Part shown: one piece after another, positions 1 to 11,500 of the stretch | Layout of the letters: the number at the start of each line of letters is the position of its first letter | How positions within the stretch are numbered: position 1 is the stretch's first letter | NCBI GenBank assembly: GCA_037783545.1 | Contig: JBBELK010000972.1 | Location: 248,001 to 312,000 of the forward strand | DNA length: 64,000 nt | Reading direction: 5' to 3' | Origin: Henricia sp. BOLD:AAB3569 | Lineage: Eukaryota; Echinodermata; Asteroidea; Spinulosida; Echinasteridae | Notes under the pieces: generated by a model | Databases searched by the model: none | Told to the model about the DNA's origin: nothing | The model's input: the letters and a program-made list of their open reading frames with translations, nothing else | Translations under genes and position numbers: made by a program

Positions 1-2869
1 CAAAAATTAACCAATCGTCGTAAGCTTTCATTTCCACTAATCATATGGTATTCAGTGCCTCATTTGAAATTACTCAATCGTTACATGTTTAAATTTCAAC
101 CAAACATATCCAGTACATCAATTTAAATTAACCAATCATCTAAAAAATTGAATTGTACCAGACGGCTGTAGTGCATCCACATTGTAAATATATTCGATAG
201 TTTTCGGGTTTAAATGTCAGCTACTCCTAAAGTCATTAAATACAAAGGCGTCTTTGCACATGGCTTCCTAATGTATTTCCACTCACCATACAAGCCCCAA
301 GAGCAATTTTCCTTGACGCATGTGAAACGTTGATGAACCGGAACATGGTAAAAATCCTCCCCATCGAAAATGTACCATGACTCCGCTACCCGCTAACACA
401 CCGAAACAGACGGGAAAAATATATCTCCCATATACACATTGTCTTGTGTGTGAGTTGTGAGAGCTTGAACAGGAGAATTTGAACTGCTACAAGAACTGAA
501 TCGGCGAACGGGGTTGGTAGCATCTTCCATTTGGTGGGGACATTTTTCACACGTATTATCCGCCCCTGTTTTTCACACCATTTTCAGTACACATAGTTAA
601 GAGATTACGTGACTGCCCGCTTCATTGTCCGATAGAGGATTCAGGGTATGACCACCGACAATGGACACGATCGATATTGAATGGACCGTGTTATACCATT
701 AACGATAATTACCCTTCATTGGTCTCAATGGGGATTAACCTATTGACACGTATTTTGTCTCATCAATATTTCAGGTTTCAATTGAGTATTATACACGAGT
801 GTCTCATAAAGTTATCTAGCTCGCTCTACAAACAATAGACAGGGACTCCGCTGGTACCAGTGCAAGTCCTAGCGACCCCCAAACAAACGTTTATTTTCCT
901 AGCAACACATCGGAGTTGTTGACATTGCGTACGCATGAGGAGTGACAAAAAATTGCGTCATCAATATGTTTTTCAAACTTAATATGTCGGCGCTTTTCCC
1001 ATGGATGATTGTATCTTTTTCTCGATGTTTTTGTTCTCTTGTCCGATGGTGAAACGTTCAGAGTGGTGAACTGTCAGTGGTAGGAGACGTCACATCATTA
1101 ATATAATTAAATCGACACTAGTTCCGCTGTACTTATACCAAAGTCAATGTGTTTTTAAGAGACATTGTTACGGTGGCTGTTTTTCTGTAAAGGAAGACAA
1201 CACAACTAAATTATTAAAGTGTGATGGTCACAATAGCATTTAAGATAGAGAAGTATTTTAAACAAGCACTTCCCTAAATAACGGAGAATGAGTTTTAGGA
1301 TAGAGCGGCACCTAAAAGCATGAGACATTGCACGGATTTTGTCGAAATACCCATTGACCAACATGTCAACATACTCGGGAAAAACCCTGTTAATATGCTC
1401 TATTCCAAAAGTTAATCACAAGCTCTGTTTTGTTTTGTCGTAACCTGATCATCACTCGTTAAAAGTAAAATTATGTTCAGTACTTTTTTTCCGGTTGTAC
1501 ACATATTTACATTTGTTTGTTGTTGTTTTTAAAGTTTGTTCATCAATTTTGTTTACACTCATTTACTCAAGCCATTTTTCTGGTATGTTAAATTTTTCGT
1601 AAGTTAGGTGTGTATATTAAACTTCTTTTTCTTTCTTTCTTTTTTAGATATGTACATTGATTAAAAATAATAATAATAATACAAATTGTAAAGTATACGT
1701 TATAGACTTTGTATTTTGTTAGTTTGTGTAAAAACATGTTGCGTGTTGGTTTGATAAAAAACTTTAAATTTGTTTGAGGAGGAAAAAAAGATATAGCTAA
1801 AAGAAGAAAAAACTTATAACAGTGTACCACTGGAACAAATTGCTTAAAATCAATGCGTTTGCGAACAAATGCCTTTTTTTTTCTTTAGAGTATTGATAAG
1901 TTTCGACCACGGAGAATTACTTAAAAACCACGTACAATTACCTGAGTCGCGATCGAAAGCGGACTGGATAGTGTTGACAAATTGTACCGCGTTGCAAAAC
2001 AAGATGGAAAGTACCGTATAGCGCGCCGAAAAAAATAAAATAAGTTTTCAGAAGACAAGGTACGTACACGGTACAACAAACCCGCGTGAAAAACAAATAA
2101 CTGGAAATTGTAGCTTTAACAGTCGGTTGAGATAAAACAAATCTCATAAGACTAATTAACGTTATTTTGACTAATTCATGTTTGCAGTGTATGGAATAAC
2201 CCTTTTCAACCCGTTATGCACTATACATGTATGCAGTGTAGCGCGCTTCGAAAATTAACGGATATGTGGTCCTAAAAATAAATGCATGACGGAATGCTTA
2301 GTGATATTTCAAACAACGGTATAGCCGGTCATCGTATTTAATTTTTGTATGTGGAATATGTGGAGCGTGAACCAGGCCACCACCGAGACGGTTAGGAAAA
2401 ATATTACATCATAATTGTCACGCATATAATCTAAAAAACACTTGCCGACAAAAACAAAACAAAATATGTACGTACGCGTACTATCTTACTCCCCTAATTA
2501 CATAGTTTTGTTTTACACTTTCAATACATATATGTAATGAAGAGATTGTACGACCGTTCCCTATTTACTATCCCATGAAGGATGCGGGGGCTATCACCCC
2601 GCAATGGCCGTAATGTTAGTGATGAGATCCTGTAACCAGTACATTTCACAAATGAAAAGCAATGCTAAACCTCCCACTATCGATCTCATATTAGAAGGAT
2701 TATCTGCTCCCCCCACCCTGCAGATGGATAAAAGAGCGGTATACCCTGCGGTTTCCCCCCACCGATAGTCTCAATAGAAGGATTAACTGCACGCCATGCC
2801 GTCAGATAAAAGAGCAGTAAGACAACAGTTTTAAACGGACCAACAGCCTTATGGCTTGATAGACATATG

Positions 2870-3194
2870 CGTCAGATGTGACATAGAGCCAATGAGAAGC
2901 GTGGGTTTGATTGTACAGAATATGCATCAATTAACGTGAGCCACCGAGAACCGCGGGCTTGATGAGACAAACTTACGCCAAGACGAAGAAATGAAACTTG
3001 GAGCAATCATATCATTACATTCTTTGAATAAACCATTGATTTTTAAGGATGCTATCGGAGAAAGGGCGTAAAGCGTATTTAAGAGCTAGGTTAGAGCGCT
3101 GAAAATCATCAAATATTGGAGTCGACATTGTCGTAGTTACCATCATCATCAGCAGTAATATCAGCACCAAGACCAAGACCAAGATCAAGCCAGC
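2870..3194 (+). promoter_or_regulatory. Putative promoter region of gene A
   Basis: This stretch precedes the gene A start and is absent from the right arm, where it was removed together with exon 1. It carries a TATA-like TATTTAAG at 3076-3083, about 110 bases before the ATG, and a CCAAT box near 2889. Just upstream, GATAAAAGAGC occurs twice (about 2726 and 2807) within an imperfect duplication of about 83 bases. A module beginning GCCAATGAGAAGC (2888) recurs in inverted orientation near 27280. Promoter function is inferred from position and motifs only. Confidence 0.4.
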
Positions 3195-3982
3195 ATGGCC
3201 CACTCATCTACACCATACTATGATGCTGCCGAGAGCCACTACGAGGTTCGTGAATACAAGACCATAGATGACCAGCCCGATATTCTGCCGTGGTCGACCA
3301 ACGCTGATCCCTTGGTCCCGCTACGTCAACTTCCTAACTACGATGAGGATGAAAACTTGGAAAAGGACAACAGCGACCAAGAAATAGGTAAATTCATAAT
3401 TTAATGATTTCATATGATTTTGATACACCCACTTCTTTCTTGAATCAAATGACATCATCATTACTTTATTCATTTTATCGGGGTTTTTTTTGTGCAGTGT
3501 TTACAACTCAAGAACTTGAAGATGGTGAACTAGAGATTGTCGAACAAGACGAGGCGGAGGAACTGGAGAGTTTGAGGAAGATAGCGGCCGACCAGAAGGT
3601 AGAACCTGGAAAAAGCAGAGAAGTGGCGTTTTTACTGATGCAAAGGGTATTTGTTAATCATATTATTTAAACGGTGGTAGATATTTCTAGACGTGGATGT
3701 TACGGTTGTCAGGTTAATCACCCCTCACACCTACAGCATTCTTGTATTATGGATCCGTTGGGTAAAAAGGTTGAGATATTTTATACACGTGCCATACAGG
3801 ACATTGTGGTATCCCAGATGGGAACATGCCAAATGCATTGGAATATTGCTGCGCGCAATAACCCTACCATAATGGTGACTTATTTAGACATTGACGATAG
3901 AAACAAACTGTTTGAAGACTTCGTTGAAATGCACATCCGAACACCGTCAGGTTTTTTGTATGCCAGATGCAAATCTGACTAA
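3195..3982 (+). pseudogene. Gene A, left copy: unknown Cys/His-motif protein with a nonsense codon
   Basis: I do not recognise this family by name. Two exons fit well. Exon 1 is 3195-3387, ending at donor GGTAAAT. Exon 2 is 3498-3982, after a T-rich tract and acceptor GTGCAG. They join in frame (phase 1) to give a frame of 225 codons. The N-terminal ~120 residues are acidic. They are followed by GCYGCQVNHPSHLQHSC, spaced C-x2-C-x3-H-x5-H-x-C, which looks like a small metal site, and a C-terminal region ending YARCKSD. Codon 122 (3668-3670) is TAA, where the right-arm copy reads AAA, so this copy is interrupted. The start is the first ATG after a TATA-like box. No signal peptide or membrane segment is visible. 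Position inside both palindrome arms suggests it belongs to the palindromic element. Confidence 0.7.
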
Positions 3983-4169
3983 TCGTGCTCACTGTTTATA
4001 ACAACCTTTCTCTCAAGATTTCATATGGTTTGGCGAGTAACCAAGAGTATCTATATACGTTGTTTTAAAGTTGTATTTTGTACATTTGTAATGAAGTATT
4101 GGTTTTTTTCTGACTACGTATAGTACTTTGTAAAAAGTTTGTGTAAAAACGTCATATAATAACTTTTTT

Positions 4170-4922
4170 TATGTGCTTAAAACCTTATTACGACAACTTA
4201 TACAAACGTTTTCACATTTTTTAATGTTAGAAAATTATTTAAAGTAAAGTTAAAAACAAAGACAACATTTTATTTATAAGAATGTTTTTATTTTTGTTTA
4301 CTCAAACTTTTTTACAAAGTACTTAAAGTTTGAAAAATATTTTTATGTAAATACTTTATTACACTTTTTTTTTTACAAAGCACTTAAAGTTAGAAAACAA
4401 TTATCAAATGCAAAGTTATAAATTTTGTTGCATGTAAAGTTAAAGACAATTTTATTATTGTTTTTGTTTACAAGCACTTTCGCACACAAACTTTTATAAC
4501 AAAGTACCTGATGTTATAAAACAAAAAATATGCATAGTTAGAAACATTGTTATTGTAATAATTTGTTTACAATAACTGACTCATCCATTTTTTACAAAGT
4601 ACCTAATATTATATAAAATGTAAAGTTAGAAAAATTATTTTATTACAAGATTTGTTTTTGACACGAATATGTTGATAAAGTTTAAGACAAGTTAAAACAA
4701 ATTTTACAAGAACTTTCTCACACAAACCTTTATTTAAACAAAAAAAACAATTAAAATTTAACAAAAAATAATTAAAATAATTAAAGTAAAGTTAGAAAAC
4801 ATTTTTATGCGAAGTTAGAAAAATATTTTATTACAAGAATGTTTGTACCAATTTTGTACACATTTTTGTTTTCCTATAGAGTAAATTAAGTTAAAAACCA
4901 AGTGTTTTTATGTACAAAATTG
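4170..4922. other. AT-rich spacer at the palindrome centre
   Basis: This ~750-base segment separates the palindrome arms and has no counterpart in either. It is very AT-rich, with recurrent TTTACAAAGTACTTAAAGTT-like and AAAGTTAGAAAA motifs on both strands, so it is itself weakly repetitive and partly self-complementary. No open frame of interest is visible. The arms lose similarity just after AACTTTTTT at about 4169 and its complement at about 4923. Confidence 0.7.
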
Positions 4923-6356
4923 AAAAAAGTTATTATATGACGTTTTTACACAAACTTTTTACAAAGTACTATACGTAGTCAGAAAAAAACCAATACTTCA
5001 TTACAAATTTACAAAATACAACTTTAAAACAACGTATATATAGATACTGTTGGTTACTCGCCAAACCATATGAAATCTTGAGAGAAAGGTTGTTATAAAC
5101 AGTGAGCACGATTAGTCAGATTTGCATCTGGCATACAAAAAACCTGACGGTGTTCGGATGTGCATTTCAACGAAGTCTTCAAACAGTTTGTTTCTATCGT
5201 CAATGTCTAAATAAGTCACCATTATGGTAGGGTTATTGCGCGCCGCAATCTTCCAATGCATTTGGCATGTTCCCATCTGGGATACCACAATGTCCTGTAT
5301 GGCACGTGTATAAAATAGCTCAACCTTTTTACCCAACGGATCCATAATACAAGAATGCTGTAGGTGTGAGGGGTGATTAACCTGACAACCGTAACATCCA
5401 CGTCTAGAAATATCTACCACCGTTTTAATAATATGATTAACAAATACCCTTTGCATCAGTAAAAACGCCACTTCTCTGCTTTTTCTAGGTTCTACCTTCT
5501 GGTCGGCCGCTATCTTCCTCAAACTCTCCAGTTCCTCCGCCTCGTCTTGTTCGACGATCTCTAGTTCACCATCTTCAAGTTCTTGAGTTGTAAACACTGC
5601 ACACACAAAAACCCCGATAAAATGAATAAAGTAATGATGATGTCATTTGATTCAAGAAAGAAGTAGGTGTATCAAAATCATATGAAATCATTAAATTATG
5701 TCACATCTGACGCATATGTCTATCAAGCCATAAGGCTGTTGGTTCGTTTAAAACTGTTGTCTTACTGCTCTTTTATCTGACGGCATGGCGTGCAGGTAAT
5801 CCTTCTATTGAGACTATCGATGGGGGAAAACCGCAGGGTATACCGCTCTTTTATCCATCTACAGGGTGGGGGGAGCAGATAATCCTTCTAATATGAGATC
5901 GATAGTGGGAGGTTTAGCATTGCTTTTCTTTTGTGAAATGTACTGGTTACAGGATCTCATCACTAACATTACGGCCATTGCGGGGTGATAGCCCCCGCAT
6001 CCTTCATGGGATAGTAAATAGGGAACGGTCGTACAAACTCTTCATTATATATATGTATTGAAAGTGTAAAACAAAACTCTGTAATTAGGGGAGTAAGATA
6101 GTACGCGTACGTACATATTTTGTTTTGTTTTTGTCGGCAAGTGTTTTTTATATTATATGCGTGACGATTATGATGTAATATTTGTCCTAACCGTCTCGGT
6201 GGTGGCCTGGTTCACGCTCCACATATTCCACATACAAAAATTAAATACGATGACCGGCTATACCGTTGTTTGAAATATCACTAAGCATTCCGTCATGCAT
6301 TTATTTTTAGGACCACATATCCGTTAATTTTCGAAGCGCGCTACACTGCATACATG
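4923..6356 (-). repeat. Right palindrome arm, inner part
   Basis: This is the reverse complement of about 2225-4169. Relative to the left arm it lacks about 513 bases corresponding to 2884-3396. The break lies at about 5700, where ATTAAATTATG joins TCACATCTGACGC, and both deletion endpoints in the left arm carry the short word CATA. It ends at 6356, where LTR-1 was inserted; the arm resumes at 23819. Confidence 0.88.
5112..5596 (-). pseudogene. Gene A, right copy: exon 2 only
   Basis: This is the second exon of the same unknown gene as at 3195-3982, on the opposite strand. It is open from the splice acceptor (5597-5600, TGCAG context) to the stop at 5112, about 161 residues, and keeps the C-x2-C-x3-H-x5-H-x-C motif. 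There is no internal stop: the codon that is TAA in the left copy is AAA here. Exon 1, its donor site and the promoter region are missing because of the ~513-bp deletion, so the copy is probably not expressed from its own promoter. Other differences from the left copy are few (for example R for G before KSREV, and K for N in the MHWNIAAR segment). Confidence 0.7.
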
Positions 6357-6936
6357 TGTAGGGGTATGGAAGTACCTTTAAGTTTAAACCTTTAAGTTGT
6401 AGCGAGTGCAGATCCTGCGCATGCGCGTTCGCTCTCTCTCTCTCTCGCCGGTCGTTCGACACGCCAAGTTTGACAAAGTTTTTAGGCCAAAAGAAACCCA
6501 TTAATTCATCGTTTTCACCAAATCCTGGGTAAAAGACATGAAAGTGGTGTAACCGCGCATTATTGAAGATGCGACTGTTGTGACAATGAGGCATAGACGA
6601 GCAACTGACGTTGCAGCGAGTGAATTAGCTTGAGCGGCGGCGTATGTGACGGGACACTGCACTGCGTGTTGGACCGACTTGGTCTGGGGTTTTTCTTTCG
6701 CTTTGTTATTTTACTGGAAATGAACATTTTGCAAGTTGATGAGCAAGCTGATGTTTACAAGTGTAAAGCTGACTGACAAGCTGGAGATGAATAAAGAGTC
6801 CACATCTGTTTATTTATGGTATTTTGCATCAGTTAATTAATTTGTGTAGAGATTCTGAGGGTACACACCCTCAACCCCCAAGGAGGAGTTCACACCCCCT
6901 TACTGGCAGGGGCTCTCCAGCCCCTATCCCATGACA
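6357..6936 (+). repeat. LTR-1 5' long terminal repeat
   Basis: This 580-base repeat, TG...CA, matches 14365-14872 plus 23743-23814. The only difference I see is at about 6476 (AAAGTTTTT here, AAATTTTTT in the other). It contains TGCGCATGCGC at 6416-6426, a perfect palindrome of the NRF1 type, then a (CT)n run, and AATAAA at 6790-6795 as a likely polyadenylation signal. No clear TATA box is present, so an NRF1/initiator-type promoter is a reasonable inference. Confidence 0.92.
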
Positions 6937-6939
6937 AAG

Positions 6940-6957
6940 TGGCGTCGTAGGCAGGAT
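6940..6957 (+). other. LTR-1 primer-binding site
   Basis: TGGCGTCGTAGGCAGGAT lies three bases after the 5' LTR. The TGGCG start and the position match retroelement tRNA primer sites; LTR-3 has the related TGGCGTAGTCGGCAGG. I cannot name the tRNA with confidence. The leader 6958-7515 that follows has TGTACATG palindromes (about 7098 and 7453) and no gene. Confidence 0.75.
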
Positions 6958-7515
6958 CCCTACACAAGAAAGTATACTTTAATTGTTATTGCTACCAGCT
7001 TGAGATTTTTGAGTAAAGCTAAACCCCAGTCCTTGTCTGAATCATTTTGAAGTTGGGTTTACTAAACATTGTGCTGTATAGCCCGCCTGTGTACGACCAT
7101 GTACATGTACATGTAAAAGTGACATGATTACATATGTAGGCAGTGCTTCACCTGTGTTATTTGTGTGGTTCTGCACATTACTTCGAGCGCGGTTTGCTTA
7201 ATGTTTTAACACTGGCATTGGTCAATCGGGGAATGGCCATTGGTATTGTGGATATTTTGCCGGCATGAATGGTGTAAGTGTAACACACATTATTACACAT
7301 ACATGTGCATGTTTCATGCATAGATTTTGTTGGAAAACAAAAGTAGCACCGAAAAGCACTGGCTTGCATGCAGTAGTTTCCAGAATTGTGCTTTAAGGGT
7401 TTTGAACACAATCTATCTGGCTATTGTTTTTTTCATTTTGCTGTGGTTTGTGTACATGTACATGTACATATAGTAATGTACAAATAGTAATGTATGATAA
7501 TTGTTGAAAAAAAAA

Positions 7516-8539
7516 ATGGCCACGGCAGAGGGCATAGCGGATGTCATTGCAAAGTCAAATGAGGCTTTGGCAGAAACGCTTGCCAAAGCATTCCAAGGGT
7601 TAAAGTTTGCCAGGGCACCAAAGTTGAGATTATCCAAGTTTACTGGACCGCCTTTAAAAGTGGGGGATTTGACCTTGGCGGAGTGGATAGAAGAGTTTGA
7701 CTCTTACTGTCGACAACTAGACCTGACCCAGAATGAGCAAATCGAGGTGGCTTTAGACCACTTAGGGGGTGTGGCAAAAGAGGAGATATTTTGTAGTCCC
7801 CCCGAAGAAAGGGACACAGTGGAAAAAGTGCTTACACTCCTTGTTAAAATGTTTGACCCGTCAGGAAGTGTCGCCTCATTAACAGGTACGTTGTATGCCC
7901 GGTGTCAACAAGAAGGAGAAACTTTAGCAGAGTTTAGTCGCGCGTTAATGACGCTGCATGACCGAATGGAGCGGAGCGCGCAAGGGCCAGAACTAGCCGC
8001 ACTTCAACTTATGCGCGACAAAGTGCTAAAAAGCCGTTTTGTGCAGGGAGCACGTAGTGAGGCAGTACGCAGGGAACTGCACCGTGTTGAAATTGAGAAA
8101 CCTGGGTTGACGTTTTTTTAAGTTTAGGGAGTACGCCCTTGAACTGTTACCGGAATGTGAAGAGAGATCACTTAAAAGAAATAAGGTCAGGGAAGCCATG
8201 GCCTGTGGTGAATCTGATGATGTTCACGTTCGAGTTGCTACTAAAAAGTCTGACGATGTATTATCCCAGGTAGTGGCTTCAAACCTGTTGGTTGCGGAAA
8301 AGCTGGACTTGCTTTCACAACAGCAAGCCGCTACGTCCAATCAGCTGGCCGAATTGACTAGTGTTCTCGATTCAAAACTCGATGCGGCAATTGCTGCCAG
8401 GGGTGACAGGCCAACTGTTACCTGTCATTATTGCAAGAAGCCTGGTCATATTTTCAGAAATTGCTGGAAAAGAAATGAGGGCCGGGAAGAGACACAAATA
8501 AAGCCAAAAAGTTCGGAAAATGCCAGACCTTCACCATAG
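7516..8539 (+). pseudogene. gag: LTR-1 gag (frameshifted)
   Basis: This is the capsid/nucleocapsid polyprotein. The first ATG (7516) follows a run of A and begins MATAEGIADV. The capsid part contains the retrotransposon-gag pattern LTLAEWIEEFDSYCRQLDL and continues to 8112. A run of seven T (8113-8119) then throws the frame into a stop; the next frame continues with KFREYALELLPE and runs to 8539. The zinc knuckle CHYCKKPGHIFRNC (CCHC) is at 8423-8464. A one-base length change in the T run explains the break, and an assembly error there is possible. The pol frame is -1 relative to the end of gag and overlaps it, so gag-pol expression by -1 frameshifting is likely for the intact family. Confidence 0.85.
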
Positions 8540-8547
8540 GGGGCGAT

Positions 8548-11500
8548 GTGGTGAGGGGCATTGACCAGCCCAAACTGTGTTCCATTGAGTTGACTAATTG
8601 TAAGCATTTAGATGCTGATAAAGTTGAAGTGTCGGGAATTAAACATTCTTACACTGAAAAACAGCTACGAGAAAAGCTGATTGCCAGTTGTCCAACGGCC
8701 GAGATTTTAATTGGGGGTGTGGCCACTAATTGTATTTTGGATAGTGGCGCTGAGACGTCTCTGATAACTTCAACTTTTTATAGGGAGCATTTAGCCAATA
8801 AAGTGGGTAGTTTGAGGTCGGTCCGGCAATATATACAGTTAATGGGAGCCAATGATTTGGAGATTCCAATTAGGGGTTACCTGGAGACGCCTATTACTAT
8901 TTTTGGGTTGACCATTAATGCATGCTTCTTGATTCGAGATGACAGTCCAGATGCACCCAGTGAACACCGCAAGATGTACCCTGTGCTCCTAGGATGCAAC
9001 ATTTTGCGCACTCTTGCAAAGATGCGTGTCACCCCGTGTGGACCATCCAAAGATGAGTGGATAGTAGCTATGCAGTGGTTTGCTTGTCTGAATGAAGTGC
9101 AGGATGGTGGAGTTTGTAGGTCGATGTCACCAACGCAAGGGTTTGTTGGTAATGTTCGCGTAGTTCGTGATGAAACTATCGCACCGTTTTCGGCCCGTGT
9201 TTTATCCTGCTGTTTGAGTGAACCATCGCAGCAGTGTTTACCTGATACCTGTGTTCTTATACAGGCCATTACTTCTGGGGTGCAGGCAGATGATGTGGGG
9301 AACGTGCGCTGTGCATCAGTGACGGATAATGTCCATGTCATTGAGGGCGTGCAACTTGTAGAAGACTTGTCTGTGCGGGTCTTGGTTTGCAATGGGAGTG
9401 AGACTCCAGTGACTCTTCTAGAGCATTCGAGAATAGCAACTGCTATTGACGCCACGATCAATGATGAGGTCCACCTCTGTGAGCATGATGATGGCATTAA
9501 GGTCACTGTTGAACAGGTGGTGGATGAAATGAATTTGGGATCCGGTGGTGCTGATGATAACGTTGGTATTTCTGGCGATCCTAGCAACAAATACCCACCC
9601 AGTGACACCCGAGAAACCGTCATTCTTCTAGATGGTACTCCATACTTGCTTCCCCCAGGAATCAGCCTTAAGGAATTTGATCGTGAAGAGGCTACCCCAA
9701 TTGCGGAGCTAATTAAAAAATATGAGGCAGCCTTTGCCATGGGACCATTTGATTTAGGGATGTGTACACTCATTCCCCATGAGATTAAATTGATAAGTGA
9801 CCAGCCTATCAGAGAGCCATACCGACGTATACCTCCGCACTACATGAAAGAAGTACAGCAGCTGTTGCAAGACCTGCTGGAAAAAGGGGTCATTCAAAAG
9901 TCCGCAAGCCCGTATGCAAGTCCGACAGTTCTTGTTCGCAAGAAGGACGGGTCCATCCGACTTTGCATAGATTACCGCAAACTGAACTCCATCACACTAA
10001 AAGATGCATTTCCTCTCCCACGCATTGAGGAGACTTTGGAAGCCTTGGGCGGTTCTCGGTACTTTTCTTCATTAGATATGGCCAACGGGTATTTCCAGCT
10101 GGTCATGCACCCTGACTCGATAGACCAGACTGCATTTCGAGTTCCGTGGGGCTTTGCAACAGCCCCAGTACCTTCCAGCGGACGGTTGAGCTCATTTTGG
10201 GGACCTTAACTTGTCCAAGTTAATCTTGTACCTTGGCGACATCCTGGTGTACTCAAACACCTTCCAGGAGCATCTGGAGAGGTTGGGTGTCGTGTTTGAG
10301 AGACTCATCAAGTACGGACTCAAACTGAAGGGGAGTAAATGTCGTTTTTTTCAGTCCGAAGTTAAACATCTTGGACATGTTGTTGGTAGTTTTGGAGTTG
10401 CGGTCGACCCTGACAAAGTTGAGCGTGTGGCGAGCTGGCCAACTCCACGGAATGCTGACGAATTGCGCTCGTTCTTAGGGCTCGCCTCATACTACAGGCG
10501 CTTTATCTGCGGATTCTCAAGTTTGGCGGCTCCTTTGCATGCATTGGTAGCCAAGACAGGGACAAAAACAGGGAAGGCCTCGAAGTTCCATTGGTCTCCT
10601 GAAGCGGAAGATGCCTTTATGAAACTCAAAAGGGCACTGTGTACGGCTCCCGTGTTGGCCTACCCTAACTTCGACATGGATTTTGTGGTGGAGGTTGACG
10701 CCTCGTTTAAGGGGCTTGGCGCCTGCTTACTCCAGCTTGGCGATGATGGGGCTCTTCACCCCATAGCATATGCCAGTCGTGGACTACGGGGGGCAGAGAA
10801 GAATTACGCAGACCTCTCGAGTTTTAAGCTAGAACTCCTAGCTCTGAAGTGGTCGGTTTCAGAGAAGTTTCGGGACTATTTGTTAGGCTCCCGATTTGTT
10901 GTCTATACTGATAACAACCCCTTGGCCCACTTGCGCACTGCCAAATTAGGTGCGACAGAGCAACGCTGGGTTGCACAGCTGGCACCCTTCAACATGGAGG
11001 TGAGGTTCCGCTCTGGTAGAACAAACAAATGCGCCGACGCCCTTAGTCGTCGCCCAGCAGATGTCGAAATGGTGAGACAAGTGACTAACTGTTCTACCAT
11101 TCCCAACGATATTCGATCTGCAGCCCGGAAGGACTGCCCTGAGTCTTCTGATGAACCTAATGTAGAGGTTCCTACCTTCTCATCTGTTCTTCCCTCGTTC
11201 ACTTCTGACCAGTTAGCTGCGATGCAGAAGGAAGATAAACAGCTTGGTGAGGTTTGGAGACGCTGGACAGGGGAATGGAGTTCCGGTCACTTTGATCAGG
11301 ATAGAGGTGGTACAGAACCCCAGGGGTTGAAGGGATGGCTTAAAGAGCGACATCATATCGTGGAGAGGAATGGCGTTTTATATCGCAGGGTGAGGGATCC
11401 TATATTGGGTGTTGTTCATCAGTTGCTTACGCCTAAAAAAATCCAGAAGAGCATGGTGGAGTCTGTTCATGATCACTGGGGCCACCCAGGTGTTAACCGT

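Larger units (their letters stand above)
1..4169 (+). repeat. Left arm of giant palindrome
   Basis: This arm reads as the reverse complement of 4923-6356 followed by 23819-26246, once the LTR elements between those two blocks are removed. Matching landmarks include the first bases of the window with about 26226-26246, the (AAT)n stretch near 1665 with 24365, and CTATACATGTATGCAGTG near 2220 with the junction 6341-6356/23819. By eye the arms differ by scattered substitutions and small indels. The arm contains gene A at 3195-3982. The first ~230 bases resemble the CCAAT-type units of 26226-27150, so the palindrome probably continues left of the window. Apart from gene A and its upstream region I see no credible gene in 1-2870. 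Confidence 0.9.

Noticed and set aside
8113..8119. T TTT TTA as a programmed -1 frameshift site in gag
   Set aside because: A -1 slip leads out of the frame that carries the zinc knuckle; +1 is needed. A length change in the T run is simpler.
8877..9773. 298-codon open frame on the minus strand
   Set aside because: It lies antisense to the LTR-1 protease-RT frame, which has clear family motifs; this one has none.
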